The translations under genes and the position numbers were made by a program. DNA of 64,000 nucleotides, from assembly GCA_025531455.1 (NCBI GenBank), contig JAMYHL010000043.1:1-64000 (forward strand), in the 5' to 3' direction. Below the pieces are notes generated by a model. The model did not search any database. It saw only the letters and a list, made by a program, of their open reading frames with translations, and had not been told where the DNA came from. Every line of letters begins with the position of its first letter. Positions within the stretch are counted from its first letter, which is position 1. Shown in pieces: positions 32,582 through 47,829 of the stretch. The stretch comes from Apiotrichum sp. Y4204. Taxonomy: Eukaryota; Basidiomycota; Tremellomycetes; Trichosporonales; Trichosporonaceae.

Positions 32582-34053
32582 TCATGACCCTTCCTCAACC
32601 TCCATTTCTTCGTCTGTCCGGGCAGGTAACCAGAAAGCCTGGTTATCAGCATTGCGCCCAACTGGTTCCAGTTTAATGTGTGACTTACCAAATCCTCACC
32701 CCCCACGGCAAGCATACCATATCTCGGATTGAATTGAACCGCTCGACTGGCAGGAACGGGCGCCTCATTACTCGGACGGAGCACTGTTGTCGGTTTGAGG
32801 GTTGGGGCTGGTTCATTCGGACCAGAAAGCGGTTCAAGCTTGGTTTGGCCATTGGGCGCAGTCAAATCCCAAACCGCAATTGACCCGTCAGGTGAGCCGG
32901 ATAAAACCCAGTGGGAATCTGAGGTCCAGCAAACCTCTTCCCCGCTTAAGCGCCCAAGTCCTTGTTGATGTCCTTCCAAGCGCCGCAGAATAGATAAGTC
33001 ATACGCATCGAGAACGTAATGGACGCCAGAAGCGGTGCCCAAAAGAATATAGTCTCCGTTGTTGGAGAAGGACAGAGATGTGAACTGCGGAGCCGGAGCG
33101 CCTCCATTCTGCAGAGCGACGTCGATTATTGCCGAGTGAGAAAATGGGGCCTGGAAAAGGTTAGCCAGCGGGAACGTTTGATTCACTACTGCAGTACTCA
33201 CATCATCTAGCGAGGTAGAATCGAACAACATGATAGTTTGCAAGGTCGAGCAGGCGACAGCGAAGACAACTCCACTGGAATCAAACGCCGAGATCGCGGG
33301 ACCGCCGATATCATTCACAAGTCCCTACGTTATTAGCAGCTTGAACGCGTTGATCCGACTCACGCGACAGGTCGGGGTGCGAAGATCCCAAAGACGAACT
33401 GTACCGTCATCTCCAGATGACAGGAAAGTGTCATCGACTGGGTTCATCTGAAGCGATCTCACACTGTTTTCCTTGTCAGCTGGATGGTGCCGACTGCACA
33501 CTCCGCAGAAACGACTCACGTCCCGGTATGTCCCTGGAAATACGAGAGATACTTGTTGTCGTGCATTGAGTGGTACCGTACATCATGATCGCCCTTCGTG
33601 GAGGCGTGAATAATGTTCTCTCGTCGATGGGCAAACCGTGCATGCGCAATGCCGTACTTCTTTGAATAAAGTGACCTCAATTTTCTGTAAGGCGTCAGTC
33701 AAAGTCCACAGGTGAAGAAATCGATCGCTCGAGACTCACACTCCCTTCTTGGCATCATACAATGTGAACACATCATCTTCCCCCGCAGTGAGACAGCGAT
33801 CACCGGTGTCATCGAAAGCGATGCTAGTCACCTGCAGATGACCTTTTTCAGAGGCGTCGGGTTTAGGTGCACTTTTCTCAACAGCATTTCTAAATACTCG
33901 AGCCGGCTTAAAGCGGGACTGGCAAGGCATCAGCAACAAGTGACGTCCGTCGCTCACCATGTAATCAGAAGAGAGCTCCACGACCGGTTTCCCGGCCACA
34001 GGTTGCTTAGATGATGGTCCACCAACCGTGGGAGAGTCCAGCGTTGCGTTCAT
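32582..34053 (-). CDS. SWD2: COMPASS/CPF WD-repeat subunit Swd2 (WDR82)
   Basis: Seven-bladed WD40 protein shared by the Set1/COMPASS H3K4 methyltransferase and the cleavage/polyadenylation factor. Exons are 33740-34053, 33520-33684, 33364-33463, 33202-33324, 32689-33150 and 32582-32638; 406 residues, five introns of 39-56 nt. Typical Swd2 segments are SKKY-GIAHARFAHRRENII, HDNKYLSYFQGHT, MNPVDDTFLSSGDDGTVRLW and FSNNGDYILLG. The C-terminus becomes the usual FWLP motif only when the last intron is removed (EDLAFWLPARTDEE). An N-terminal extension of about 30 residues precedes the first blade. ATG at 34053 was chosen because upstream in-frame codons are non-AUG. Confidence 0.92.
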
Positions 34054-34519
34054 GACCAAGGCGTCCAAGCTGTCCGAAGCTCACAAAGGAGTGTAGCAAA
34101 GGCAAAGATGTGAAGATGGAAAGACAAAATCAGAGTGCGTGCTTCAGTGGTCACCGACATCACCGATCCGTCATACCACCACAGATAAGACCAAGACGGA
34201 TTCGTCCTTGTATCACAACATGATTACGTATTTTTTCAACTGGGGATTAGAAAAACAATTGAATAGGCTTGCCAGACGCGTCTTTGCCCGGCCCACGTGG
34301 TCTTTTGGTGTTTGGCTGATCTCTCCTTTAGGCTAGCGCTGGCCAGCCCAGGCTGGCGGTTTGGTTTCGTCAAGATAGGAACGATGGCTCTTTCTGTTTA
34401 CAATCAAGCTCGAGCATCTGGTGGTGGTCACTTCTCCCATCGCTGACACTTGGAACATTGACGACATTTCTGTTTCTACCAACCTGCAGGCCTCGACCAT
34501 CATTGCTCGTCAATCAAAC
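34054..34519. promoter_or_regulatory. 466-bp divergent promoter region, SWD2 / RBM25-like
   Basis: It holds both promoters. An ACGCGT inside GACGCGTC occurs at 34276-34281. A GGCTAGCGCTGGCCAGCC-type GC-rich segment lies near 34330-34355. No other structure was seen. Confidence 0.55.
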
Positions 34520-36866
34520 ATGTCGAATGGACAGCGTAAGTATGTTTGTTGAACGCTATGCTGAACTCAACAAGCCTCCTTTCCACCGTTTCGTCCCAAC
34601 TTTCCACCGGGAGCTCCTCCATCTGGTCTCCCACCCTTTCCGCCGAAGGGAGGTGCGCCTTCACACTTCTCTCCCTCCTACGCATCCGGAAGCCCAGGAT
34701 CGAGGCCACCTGCACCTTATCCACCCCCCTCGGGGCACCCGGGGCTTGGATTACCGCGTCCGCCGACAGGCTTGCCCATTCCCCCTCATCAAACGTCCAA
34801 TAAACCTGCTACTCCCAACAGGAGAGACGATGTCAAGACGACAAAAGTATTTGTGGGGAGCATTGCGCCAGGTATTACCGACCGCACATTGAGGGACCTG
34901 TTAAACGTACGTGGTTCAGCACGTCACGACTGACAGTCACAGGCTTGTGGGCCACTCTTCGATCTGAAGCGAGTCGAGGGGGCGAACGGCAAGCCCCAGG
35001 CTTTCGGGTTCGCGTCGTTTGAGAGCCCCGAAGTTGTGCTTCGTTGTATTCGCTGCCTCAACGGAGTTGAGCTCCCAGACCTGAGCCCCGAAGGTCGCCA
35101 AGAAGGACGTGCGAAGGCTCTGGTGGTGAAGGCGGATCAGAAAACTGCCGCATTCCTGCAGGAGTTTGAGGAAACTCTGGGACGTTCAGATGTGAGTACT
35201 GGCGGCACAAGATGTACCTTTATGGTATACTAATTGTTTAGACAGACGAAAGTGCCGATGCTGCGTGCCGGGCGGCCATCAACAATATCGTGGGACATCT
35301 AACAGATTGGAATCAACGTCCAGAAGACAGACATGCTCGCTCGGGGAGACTGTCCCCAATTCAAGTTGTCGTCCCAGCACATTTGCAAGATCTCAAGGAG
35401 GGTGACCTGCCCGAGGCCCAGCGAGTAGCAGTTCTCGATCAAATTGCAATCTTTCGTGAGAATGCAGCCCGTCGAGAGCGCGAAAAGAAGATCGCCGATG
35501 ATGATCGCGAGCGGTTCAAATCGATGCCCAGCTCGCATGTTGGTTACGGTTACGGCACACGTGCATTCCCCAAGCAAACGGCCGAGCCACCGAAAGGCGA
35601 TGGACACCCTCGTGGTTCGAGGAAGTCTCGCGAGACTTCAAAAGATCCCCAGGGATATTCGTCGCCAGTCGCATTCGTCCGGCCTGAGACGGCAGAAGGG
35701 AAGGGCGAAAGTGAACGAACGGATGAAGAAGATGAGGCGGTCCGTCAGCAGCGCCGTGAACGTGAACGAGCACTGGCTCTTCGAGACGTGAGCCACTCCC
35801 CGCGGAATGTAAGAACTAACTGTAGCGCGAGCATCGCGTCGAGACTCGGGAGCGGCAGCGAATTGACAGTGCCGTTCGTGAAGAGACGATTCAGCAACAA
35901 CGCGTCGACGCCGAGGCGAAGCTGAAGCGTACTCTTGCGTCGCAGTTCGAACACTGGGATGACGATGAACTCGATGAGCGCGGCAAGGAGTTGTTTTACA
36001 GTGATCGGTTTGTCAATTCGTCTGGTAAGCGCTGACGTGCTTCAGTGCCCAGTGGCGCATACAGCGGCAGCAACAACGTCTTCGCGAGGAAGAGGATGAC
36101 CTTGAGGACCGCCGACTCGAGGATGCCGAGAATAAGGCATTGGAAGCCGAGTCCGAAGACTTCCTCCAGCAGCAGATGGCCGAGATTACATCTATGGAGG
36201 AGAAACAACGACAGAAGGGTCTTCTTGCTGAGGACGCTGCCCCAATCAAGGTCGCAATCGTTCCTAAAGCCAAGCCCGAGGTCAAGGATGAACCGCAGTC
36301 CGCGCACCCTGCACCGAAGCCGGCGTTGGCGCTGGGTGATGACGAAGATGACAGTGTTGTTCAGAAGAAAAAGCGGGCTCTTGTCAAGCTGGAGTACGAG
36401 CAAAGCGTCGATGCTGCCGAAGAAAAGGCAAGACGAACAGCTCGGCTCTTGGAAATCAGCAAGCATCTCCCAACCGCTACGAAAAGCATCTTTGGCGGAA
36501 AGGTTGATTGGAAAGCTCTAGAAATGGTACGTTGCTGCTTGCTTGACGGGGACAACTGACTGACGACACAGCCCCACACGCGATCCAAATTGGCGAAGAG
36601 CGTCGAGCGCAAGATCACTAACGCTCTGGGCGAGTTGGATCAGGATCTAGCCGAATTTGTCATGGACCACCTAGCTGCTCACAAGGGTCCGGATGAACTT
36701 GTAGAGGAACTGAATCCGGTGAGTTCAGAGCAGTCCCTATGATAGCTGACATCACTAGGTGCTTGCGGAGGAAACAGATGGCTTTGTCGTGCAACTGTGG
36801 CGACAACTTATATTTGAGAGCGAGGCCGCTGCTGAGGGTCTAGAGACGGGTACTATGACAGTGTAG
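34520..36866 (+). CDS. RRM plus PWI splicing factor, RBM25/Snu71 type
   Basis: U1 snRNP-associated splicing protein. Exons are 34520-34535, 34575-34906, 34943-35191, 35242-35787, 35826-36007, 36046-36526, 36572-36718 and 36759-36866; 686 residues, seven introns of 36-50 nt. Residues 1-95 are proline-rich (PPFPPKGGAP; PYPPPSGHPG). The RRM starts near residue 97 with RNP2 KVFVGS and RNP1 AFGFASF. The middle is the conserved KEGDLPEAQR helix and a long Arg/Glu/Asp-rich stretch (RREREKKIADDDRERF; RRERERALALRD). The C-terminal PWI domain is seen in VDWKALEM-PHTRSKLAKSVERK and VVQLWRQLIFESEAA. The fifth intron uses the unusual donor GTTTGT. The start exon is only 16 nt. Confidence 0.9.
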
Positions 36867-36988
36867 AAACGCTACAGTCTAAGATGCAACCGATAAAGGC
36901 CCTTGCGGATATGGGAAAAGTTCACACATCTTGCATCGAGTTTCTACTACTTCACCATGCTGTATATCACCGATGGTACACGCGCGCC
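36867..36988. other. convergent 3' spacer between RBM25-like gene and CDC48
   Basis: 122 bp between the two stop codons; only 3' UTR sequence is expected. Confidence 0.6.
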
Positions 36989-40407
<3,419 letters not shown>

Positions 40408-41559
40408 GTTGCGAGAGAGAGACGATGTCTAAAGAAATGCGAATGAAGAAGAGAAAAGAGATGGAAAGTGGAGAAGGAAGGGTTGAAGTGATGTTGATAA
40501 AGGTGATGATGATGGTGACTTCAACAGAGGGATCGCGGAAGGTTGTGGAGGGCATTCGAACCGCCGCGATGAGCCTGTTGGATGAGCTGAGTGGGTGGGT
40601 GGGTACAATCCAGACGATGACGAGGCGACCAGTCCTCAATTACGTAAATAAGACGACACGCGTCAACATTCACGCCATGAAATCATGAAATCATCATCGT
40701 CAACGGCCCGGACGGGGCATCAAAAGTGGAGGCCGGGGTGGGCGGCAGGTAGGCGTAAAACCACCCAGATGATATCTCGATCCAACCCTCTCCGCATCGT
40801 CGCCACCGCGAACTGCTCCACAATTGAGCTATGCGAGAGCAATGGGGACCGCGCAGCTGGCGGATGGATGCCACCGTATCTCACAAGCCGCCTACATAGT
40901 TGAATCTTATGCCTCGGCTGCTATGCGCGGAAGATTGTGCAGTCTTGATAGCCTCAGCTTCCCTGATAAGAACGCGACAACTCAGAAGCTCACAAGCTCC
41001 GGCGTACAGTACATAGTGCCCAACGCCGTCTGCGCGTCACGGGCATTAATCCGATCGAATCTGCAAGGATAACGCAAAGCAGATATGAGGATGTGCATAG
41101 ATAGCATGGACATGCCACGGGCCACTGGAAGGCGCGAAATTTGGAGGGTCAGAGCGCACGCGTTGTTGCACCAACCAAACTGCACTCCGCCTCGCCCCTG
41201 ACCAGACGCGTCGATGGCAACCCACCGACAGGCAACCGGCCAACCAGCAACAAAGTTGCACTTGACAAGTTTCGACCTTGACACAACACATTCTTGTGCC
41301 AGCCGGCCGGCCAAGCTGTTCATCTCTCCCATATTGCAATCTTCTTCTGGGCCGGAATCGACACTGCTTTGAGTGCACGGGAAGCGTCGAACGCTGGCGC
41401 TCGTCATCTAGGGAGAGATTGAACGCTGGAATCGTCGCGCGACCGCGTCGCGCTGTTCTGTGAGTACTCATTGGTCAGGTATGCAGTATCGCTGACGCTT
41501 CAGATCGCCTCTTTGTCTGACCGTATCAAAGGTGCTAGCTGTCATTCACTACGTTCACG
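40408..41559. promoter_or_regulatory. 1.15-kb divergent intergenic region, CDC48 / LRR gene
   Basis: The CDC48 side is GATGATG/GAGA-rich. ACGCGT occurs at 40658-40663 and 41206-41211, with TACGTA near 40641. The 41260-41560 stretch is C/T- and C/G-rich ahead of the LRR start. A minus-strand segment around 40780-40850 has a tRNA-like A box but no cloverleaf. No gene supported. Confidence 0.55.
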
Positions 41560-43428
41560 ATGAGTGTTCTTCACCCATTTTCAGCCGCGTCGAAACCGAT
41601 GCAAGATTGGGACTCTTTGCCCTCACGCCCTCTGCAGTTCGCTGCGACCATCTACTCTACGGATGGTGAACCTATACAGTCCGTCCCGTCGCTGGCCCGG
41701 ATTCCTCGACCGCGGAGACACGGCCTTGACGCCCCGAGGAAGTTCACTCCAGTGCCCCCACGAAGTCCAATTTCTTCTGTGTCGCGTGACCGCAATAGTG
41801 GGAGCCCGGTCGTGGACTCCCCCAACACCCGAAGGCCTCCAATTGGCAGCGACGAATGGATGCAGATGATGGTTGCTCACTGTGTTGATCACGCCAAGGG
41901 TGATTTGGAGCTCACGTTAGTACCCGATTCCAGCTGGGACCTAACCTGAATCACAGTGATCTTGGTTTAGAGCAGCTGTCAACCAAGATATCTGATCTCC
42001 AGCATCTCGTCACCTTACCTCCTTCGCAATCTCCCAAGTCTTCACCGGCTTCACGACGTGATGACAGATTATCAGCGGTCCGAGGTCCAGCAACTCTCAG
42101 TGACCGATCGTTCTCGCGGACGCAATCTGCTCCGGCTTCCGCTGCATTCTTCTCCACGTTGAGCCGCTCTGACGTTCGTCCCGGTCGACAAGCAGCCGCT
42201 CTACTTCCTTCTCCCAACATTCCCATCAGAGCCGATATTCATCAGACCGACCCATTTAACCGAACAAGTTTGAATCGTGACAGCCGGCGCCGATTCGAAC
42301 GAAGCAAGACAGGGTTGGGAATTGACTTCAGCAAACGGCTCACTCCCACCATCAGTGTCTATCTCAGCCAGAATCGTTTGACTAGGTGAGAACTCCCGAA
42401 CCACAATTGGTGATTGACTTATCATCAGCCTTCCAAGCGTCTTGTTCGAGATCAAATACCTGACAGTGCTGAGTTTGCGTGGGTTCAGCAGTCATTTCAT
42501 AGCTCACGTTTGGCTAACGGTCCCAGGGAACAACCAGTTGTGTTCGTTGCCGGCTGCCATTGGAGAACTGGTACATCTGAAGGAGCTCAACATCAGCAAC
42601 AACAAGATTGTAAGTACGATCCGGTTGATGTGGCATCGCGTCGCGGGCTAATACGGCAAGGAATACCTTCCATCAACCATACTTAATCTCTCCCTCGAAC
42701 AACTTTCCGCACACAACAACAAATGGAGGCCCTCACCATCTGATTCATCTGACGCACCCGTTACACTTTCGTCCTTGGCAACTCGAGTGTTGTCTCCGAT
42801 TCGCACCATAACTGCTCCGTGGGGCGCACAACTGAGTGCAGGCTCTTTTGGTGGTGATACGTCTCCAAAGGAGACAGTCCCTCGATTAACATCGCTGTGT
42901 CTCACGCTCCTTCTGTCACCTCGACCACCGTCAGGACTGCCCCCTCTTCTTGAGGGTTACGACTGGGACAGCTGCATTAGGGGTGGGGTCCACCCACTGC
43001 TTGTTCCACGTGCCCTGATGGAACACATACCAGTCCCTTCACTTCGCGCGGAAGATGCTGCACGTATGTTGCAGTGCATCAAGAGCGTCTGCGCAGCCGC
43101 ATTGCGACGAGGAGGCCAGGATCACTTCCCCCGATCTCATCTCGTACCCTCTCCAGATGACGCCACCACGAACCCGTATTACAATCCTTGCCCGTCACCT
43201 CGGCATCGAGAATGGGAGGAAGGCTCTCAGTCGAACTATGATTCCTCTCCTCGAAGGATCTTCCTCCACCCTGCGGAGGAAAGGTTTGAATGGGTCAACA
43301 TATGTGGCGAGAAGGACCTTCCAATTCAGTGGCTAGGGTGTTCTCCAGGATGCCTTGCATTCCTGGATGAGGAGGATGATGAGTTGCTATATCTAGAAGA
43401 GCTAGAGATAGGAGGATCGGATCTGTAG
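41560..43428 (+). CDS. uncharacterised leucine-rich-repeat protein
   Basis: Exons are 41560-41915, 41957-42385, 42429-42478, 42527-42609 and 42661-43428; 561 residues, introns 41, 43, 48 and 51 nt. Residues 1-240 are Ser/Pro/Arg-rich and disordered. Three or four LRRs follow: ISVYLSQNRLTRSLPSVLFE, YLTVLSLRNNQLCSLPAAIG, HLKELNISNNKIEYLPSTIL and LSLEQLSAHNNKW. The repeat register is only correct after splicing, which supports the model. The C-terminal ~210 residues form a conserved-looking module (TSLCLTLLL; HIPVPSLRAEDAARMLQCI; RIFLHPAEERFEWVNICGEK; IQWLGCSPGCLAFL) that I do not recognise. Catalytic motifs are absent, so a scaffold role is likely but unproven. Confidence 0.8.
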
Positions 43429-43769
43429 TCGCTATCTAGCTTCCATTGTACAGCATTGTAATATTACTGCCAACCACACTGCACATGCCTCAATGCGTCA
43501 TGCCTTGTTCGAGCCCGATTCTCTCACTGGTCACTGGTCGCAGCCACACCGTTCTCCGGTCGGTCCGGAACTGGCACGGAGATATGCGTGGCATCGGACA
43601 TGGCCGGTCCGCGGTCCGACCGGACCGCGCTCCGGACCCCCACAACTCACCTTGATCCTCTTGTGATGATGGCCCTGGGTTGGCTGCTATAATGATATCT
43701 TCAACATTTCCGGCCCATCTGCAATACTCTACACATGGTCAAACAGCGTATTATCACTACGGTTGAAAG
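43429..43769. other. 341-bp spacer between LRR gene and PIN-like gene
   Basis: It holds the 3' end of the LRR gene and promoter of the transporter. A cluster of CGG/CCG triplets with an 8-bp palindrome lies at about 43552-43634. Confidence 0.6.
43611..43628. promoter_or_regulatory. GCGGTCCG-AC-CGGACCGC palindrome
   Basis: A perfect 8-bp inverted repeat with a 2-nt spacer lies about 140 bp upstream of the transporter ATG. Further CGGTCCGG and CCGGTC copies lie just 5'. Inverted CGG triplets are the usual target form of Zn2Cys6 factors; a transcript hairpin is the other reading. Confidence 0.4.
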
Positions 43770-45715
43770 ATGACGGGGACAGCAGGTCAAATCATCTATC
43801 AGGGTATGTGTCTGAAGAATGTGGCAGATGTGCTGAACTGAGCAGCGTTTGTGCCGACGCTCAACATGGCACTTTGCATCGGCACTGGGTTTGTTATCGC
43901 CAAGATCGGCGGCGTCACACCGGCCAGTATAAAAGGCATCAGTTTCTTGACAATGGTACATGGGAAGCGTGTGACAGTGACTTACATTCTAGAACGTCGG
44001 ACTGCCATGCTTGATATTTTCGTCAATGGTCTCGTCGTTCACGCCGGAAACTGTCTCGGCGTTTGGGCCGTTGATAATGATGGCCGTGATATACCAGTCC
44101 TTAGGTCTGCTTCTCGCCTGGATAGTTCGAGAGGTTGTATATGTCCCACGAGACTTCCGCTGGGGCATCCTTGTCGTAGGTCAAAAGTCGTGTTGAAATA
44201 ACGCTCACATACAGATGGGGGTGATCTCTAACTGGGGTTCGTGACTTATCCTCACACCGTCGCTGACGACACTAACATACAGGTAACCTTCCCACTGCTA
44301 TTGTTCAAGCTGTTGCCAGAAATGAGCCGTTTGACCCCGCCACAGATGTGGATCTTGGTATCGGCTACATTGCGTGAGTTGTTGACCGATTGCCTTGGTC
44401 ATTCACAATGTTCATCTCCCAGAATCTTTGTTCTCGTTATGAACACAACCTTCTTTGGGTTAGGGGTACACAGAGTACGCTGAAGTGTGTAGTTCGCCGC
44501 TAAGCTGACGGTAAGGTCTGTGGTTGGGACTTCAACGAGGATCGCGCAATAGACGACCCACTGCCCTTCCGACAACGATGGCAGAGGAGACTGCAACGAC
44601 TCAGGCGATTGTTCGCAACTGCATGGTCGAGACTGACGGCTCCCCGTGTCTCGAGCACGCCAGTCGAGTCTGTACGCTCATCTCTCAGCCCCACCTTACG
44701 TTCAACTTCCAGCTGCAGCACCATGGAATGTCTCCCGCAAACAAATCCGTATCAATCGCAGAACGGCGTCGATGCCGTCAGTCTTCACAGTACGGGCGGG
44801 TCAAGAACACCGTCGGTGAACGAAAAACCCGCTGGCCCACCTGCAGGTCAAGAGCAGGCTGCCATTCTCCCGCTATCGAACTCCACAAAACAATCCTTCA
44901 AAACTTCTCTATGGGAGCATTTTCTGAAGATTCTGAGATACATTCCGACGCCGACCTGGGCGGTCATTTTTGGAGTGTCGTGTTCGTTAATCCAGCCGCT
45001 GAAGGCCCTCTTTATCAACACGCCTTCATGGACTTCTGTACGCGTTCCAAATGCCCCAGACGGGAAACCTCCCTTGCATTTCCTCCTCGATACGACCAAG
45101 CTCCTCGGCGGAATCACAGTTCCCTTGGCGCTCATGCTCCTTGGCGCCAGTTTCTCCCAGCTGAAGGTACGAGCTGTGAGACTCCGAAAAACCTGACGTT
45201 CAGTTTCCAAGGCAATGGAATGATTTCCCGCTCGTTGCCATCGTATCCATGACCGCCATTAAGAGTCAGTGAACCCGCTTTTCCTAGCTAACAGGCGCAG
45301 TGGTCATTATACCGGTTTTCAGCGTGTAGGTCGTCAGTATATCACTCGAATTGACGGCAGTCTGGTCGTTCTCGCCCTTCAAGGGCGGACCCATTTGTTC
45401 CCCCCCGAGCAGAAAAGTCGGTCAATCCTCTTTGTTGATTGTTTGCTGACTGTCGGCAGTCCGAACGTTTGTCACCATCCTATTATCCGGAACACCAGCG
45501 GCGGCAAACCAACTCGTTGTCACCCAGCTCTACAATCCCGCGGGCACAGCCCATACTGTTTCCAAGTTCCTTCTGCTGCAATGTGGGTCCATCATGAGAT
45601 TTTAGAATTCTCACATCACAGACCTCCTCATGTTCATTCTCTCCACGTAAGTTGTCCCTGTTGCCTAGCTGACAGAAGTGCACTAGCGGCTGTTGCCCTG
45701 TACCTTGTTCAGTAA
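43770..45715 (+). CDS. PIN-like / auxin-efflux-carrier family membrane transporter (Ecm3-like)
   Basis: Ten-helix membrane protein of the Mem_trans family, probably in the ER or another endomembrane; substrate unknown in fungi. Exons are 43770-43803, 43846-43955, 43993-44175, 44215-44236, 44283-44373, 44423-44465, 44516-45166, 45204-45264, 45301-45325, 45361-45416, 45460-45582, 45622-45646 and 45676-45715; 487 residues. Family features are NVGLPCLIFSSM, GVISNWGNLPTAIVQAV, GGITVPLALMLLGASF and SGTPAAANQLVVTQLYNP, the last typical of this family's C-terminal half. The central loop (about residues 165-310) is Ser-rich. The final intron, 45647-45675, is only 29 nt, yet only this junction restores the hydrophobic last helix ALAAVALYLVQ. 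Confidence 0.88.
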
Positions 45716-46000
45716 TATAGATTCTCTTCAGCCATATTAGATCAATGTCATAACATCTCCGGCACATTTGTGGCCATGATGTACAGCTGCTATTCTTCAG
45801 GACGAGCGATGCCACTGCTAACTATCACCACGAACTGGTACTACAACGGAAACGACACAAGACACAACCTACAACACTGCCCCGACATTACAGGGCCTAA
45901 AAATTGGGCCAGGATCGAGGACCATCAAGCGAGGTGTCGATCTCCATTTGGCTAGTTTGGCAGGTTACATCTTCATTCTCCTATCCCAACTCTCTCAATA
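45716..46000. other. convergent 3' spacer, transporter / bHLH gene
   Basis: 285 bp of 3' UTR sequence, AT-richer; nothing else seen. Confidence 0.55.
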
Positions 46001-47829
46001 CTACCGTTTCTTGCCATCTTGTCCTGTGATCGACTGCGCTACCAACATACCACTCAACGTCTCCGACTCGTGCCGCACTCGCCACAGGGACGTTTGAAGT
46101 TCGTTCTGAGAGTCCTTGCGTCCTCGCTGAACACCCATCGTCTGGTCGTTAAGTCTCTGGTCCTCGGCGAAGTCCATAAGTCCCCACACAACTGCATCCT
46201 TTCCGTCGGTTTCGGGAGACCCGGTGGACAAAGGAGTGGAGCGCTGGACGTCGGGGCCCGACGAAGCTTCCGTCGGGGACGCCTCAAAGACCAACATGTT
46301 GTTGGTCGAGTTGCCGACCCCGGACCAGCCGGCCTGGGTGAGAGGAACGAGACGCTCGGGCTCAGGGCTTGATTGCATTGCCTCCAGATGGTCTCCTGGT
46401 TGGTGGTGCGAGTGATTTGACGACGTCTGAGGCTGGGGTTGATCACCGGAAAGGAGAAGGGATTCGAGATAGCGAATACGCGAGGATTGTTGCTCGTTCA
46501 CCGTCTGAAGGTCGCTGGGAAAGTGAGCACTTGCTACGCAATTCTACCTGACCAACTTACCGGATATACTGCACAGAGTCACTCAAGATCCTACCCTTGC
46601 ACTGCGCCGAGTCCTTCTGCTGCTTGGACGTGGATGCGGCGCGCTTCGTCTTCTGAGTAGCGTTAACATATGAGACACCATACGCGTACACACCTTCTTC
46701 TTCACTGGAGACCCTGCGGGGTTGGTATCCTCGTCTTCCTCTTCCTCAACCGCAACTTCGGCCTCTACGGGCATCTTGAACTTGGGAGGGAGAAGCTTGT
46801 TTAGCTCCTCAATCATCGCGTTGATATGTTCACGTCGGCGCTTCTCAACTTGATTGTGACATTCGCGCCGCCGTTGCTTTCTACTTTCGTCACCGAGTAG
46901 TGTCGAGTTCTGGGCAGGCGTGACAGGGCTGATGTTAGCAATTCCAAACACATTAATATCGTACCTTTCCATTCCTTCCAAGCTTGCACCGTAGCTTGCC
47001 ATGTTGTCGGGGAGTACACTCGGTGCACTGCCTCCGGGACCCCACAGGCTACGACCAAAGTCGTTTCGCGGGATGGCAATTCCATACTGCTGTTCGAATG
47101 CATAGTCCGGTGAGTTGATCGAGTTGGCTCGCTGATGGCCCATTGCAAGCATGGACGCCGGTGGCTTGGTGTCGGTCTGGAAGGACATGGACCTGGGAGG
47201 TTGCATTGCCCGACCACGCTGGGCTTGCATATTGGGGCGGACGTCATTCATTGACAACTTCCTGCCTGAGCGAGAACGGGCCGCGGGTGCCTTGCCAATA
47301 TTCGACGAGCGGGAGGATGACTGCGACCGCGATCGGTTGTGAGATGTAACATTGTCGGCTGAGGCCGCCACGATGGGTGGCTCACGATTCTCCGATCCAA
47401 AGTTGAGGTGGCCAAACATGGAGTGAGGCTGGAAACTGTGGGGAGATGTGCTGGCAGGGAGATCAATGACTGCAGAATGCGGCGAGACCATGTTGTAGTC
47501 AAACGGCGCGTTGTTCGATTGGTTGTTGGGCATGCTGTTGGGACTGAACGAGAACGACTGCGTCGAGCCCATGAGTGAGCTGAGAATGGATGACTCGACT
47601 GTCATGGAACCGTCAGAGAACGGGCGATTCAGAACGGGTCGCTGGGGGCTTGGAGGTAAACCATTGTTGCTAGACGGCCTATGAAGCAAGAGTTGTACAG
47701 GCATGAGGCAATGGTAGCGAACAGCGACAAGTGAGGAGGACGCACGAGGTGCTTTGTCAGCAGCGGTAGCAAAGACGCTCATGTACGAGTAACGCACTGG
47801 AAGCCTTCCATCTTGATGGCGGCGGACAT
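46001..47829 (-). CDS. bHLH transcription factor with long charged loop
   Basis: Exons are 47798-47829, 46694-47678, 46561-46652 and 46001-46514; 540 residues; introns 119, 41 and 46 nt. Residues 1-270 are Ser/Asn/Pro-rich. The basic region and helix 1 start near residue 275 (RRRECHNQVEKRRREHINAM, with the E-box contacts H-E-R). Helix 2 is CKGRILSDSVQYIRDLQ, followed by a leucine-containing coil. The loop between the helices is about 45 residues, first acidic (AEVAVEEEEDEDTN), then basic (KKKKTKRAASTSKQQK). Fungal bHLH factors with KG-x-IL-xx-SV-x-YIR helix 2 often have long loops (DevR/SAH-2 type), so this is the best guess. The final ~150 residues are disordered. Target genes cannot be inferred. 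Confidence 0.85.

Noticed and set aside
40780..40850. Possible tRNA on the minus strand (TAGCTCAATTGTGGAGC resembles a D arm/A box)
   Set aside because: No matching acceptor, anticodon arm or TTCRA T loop follows, so no cloverleaf can be drawn.
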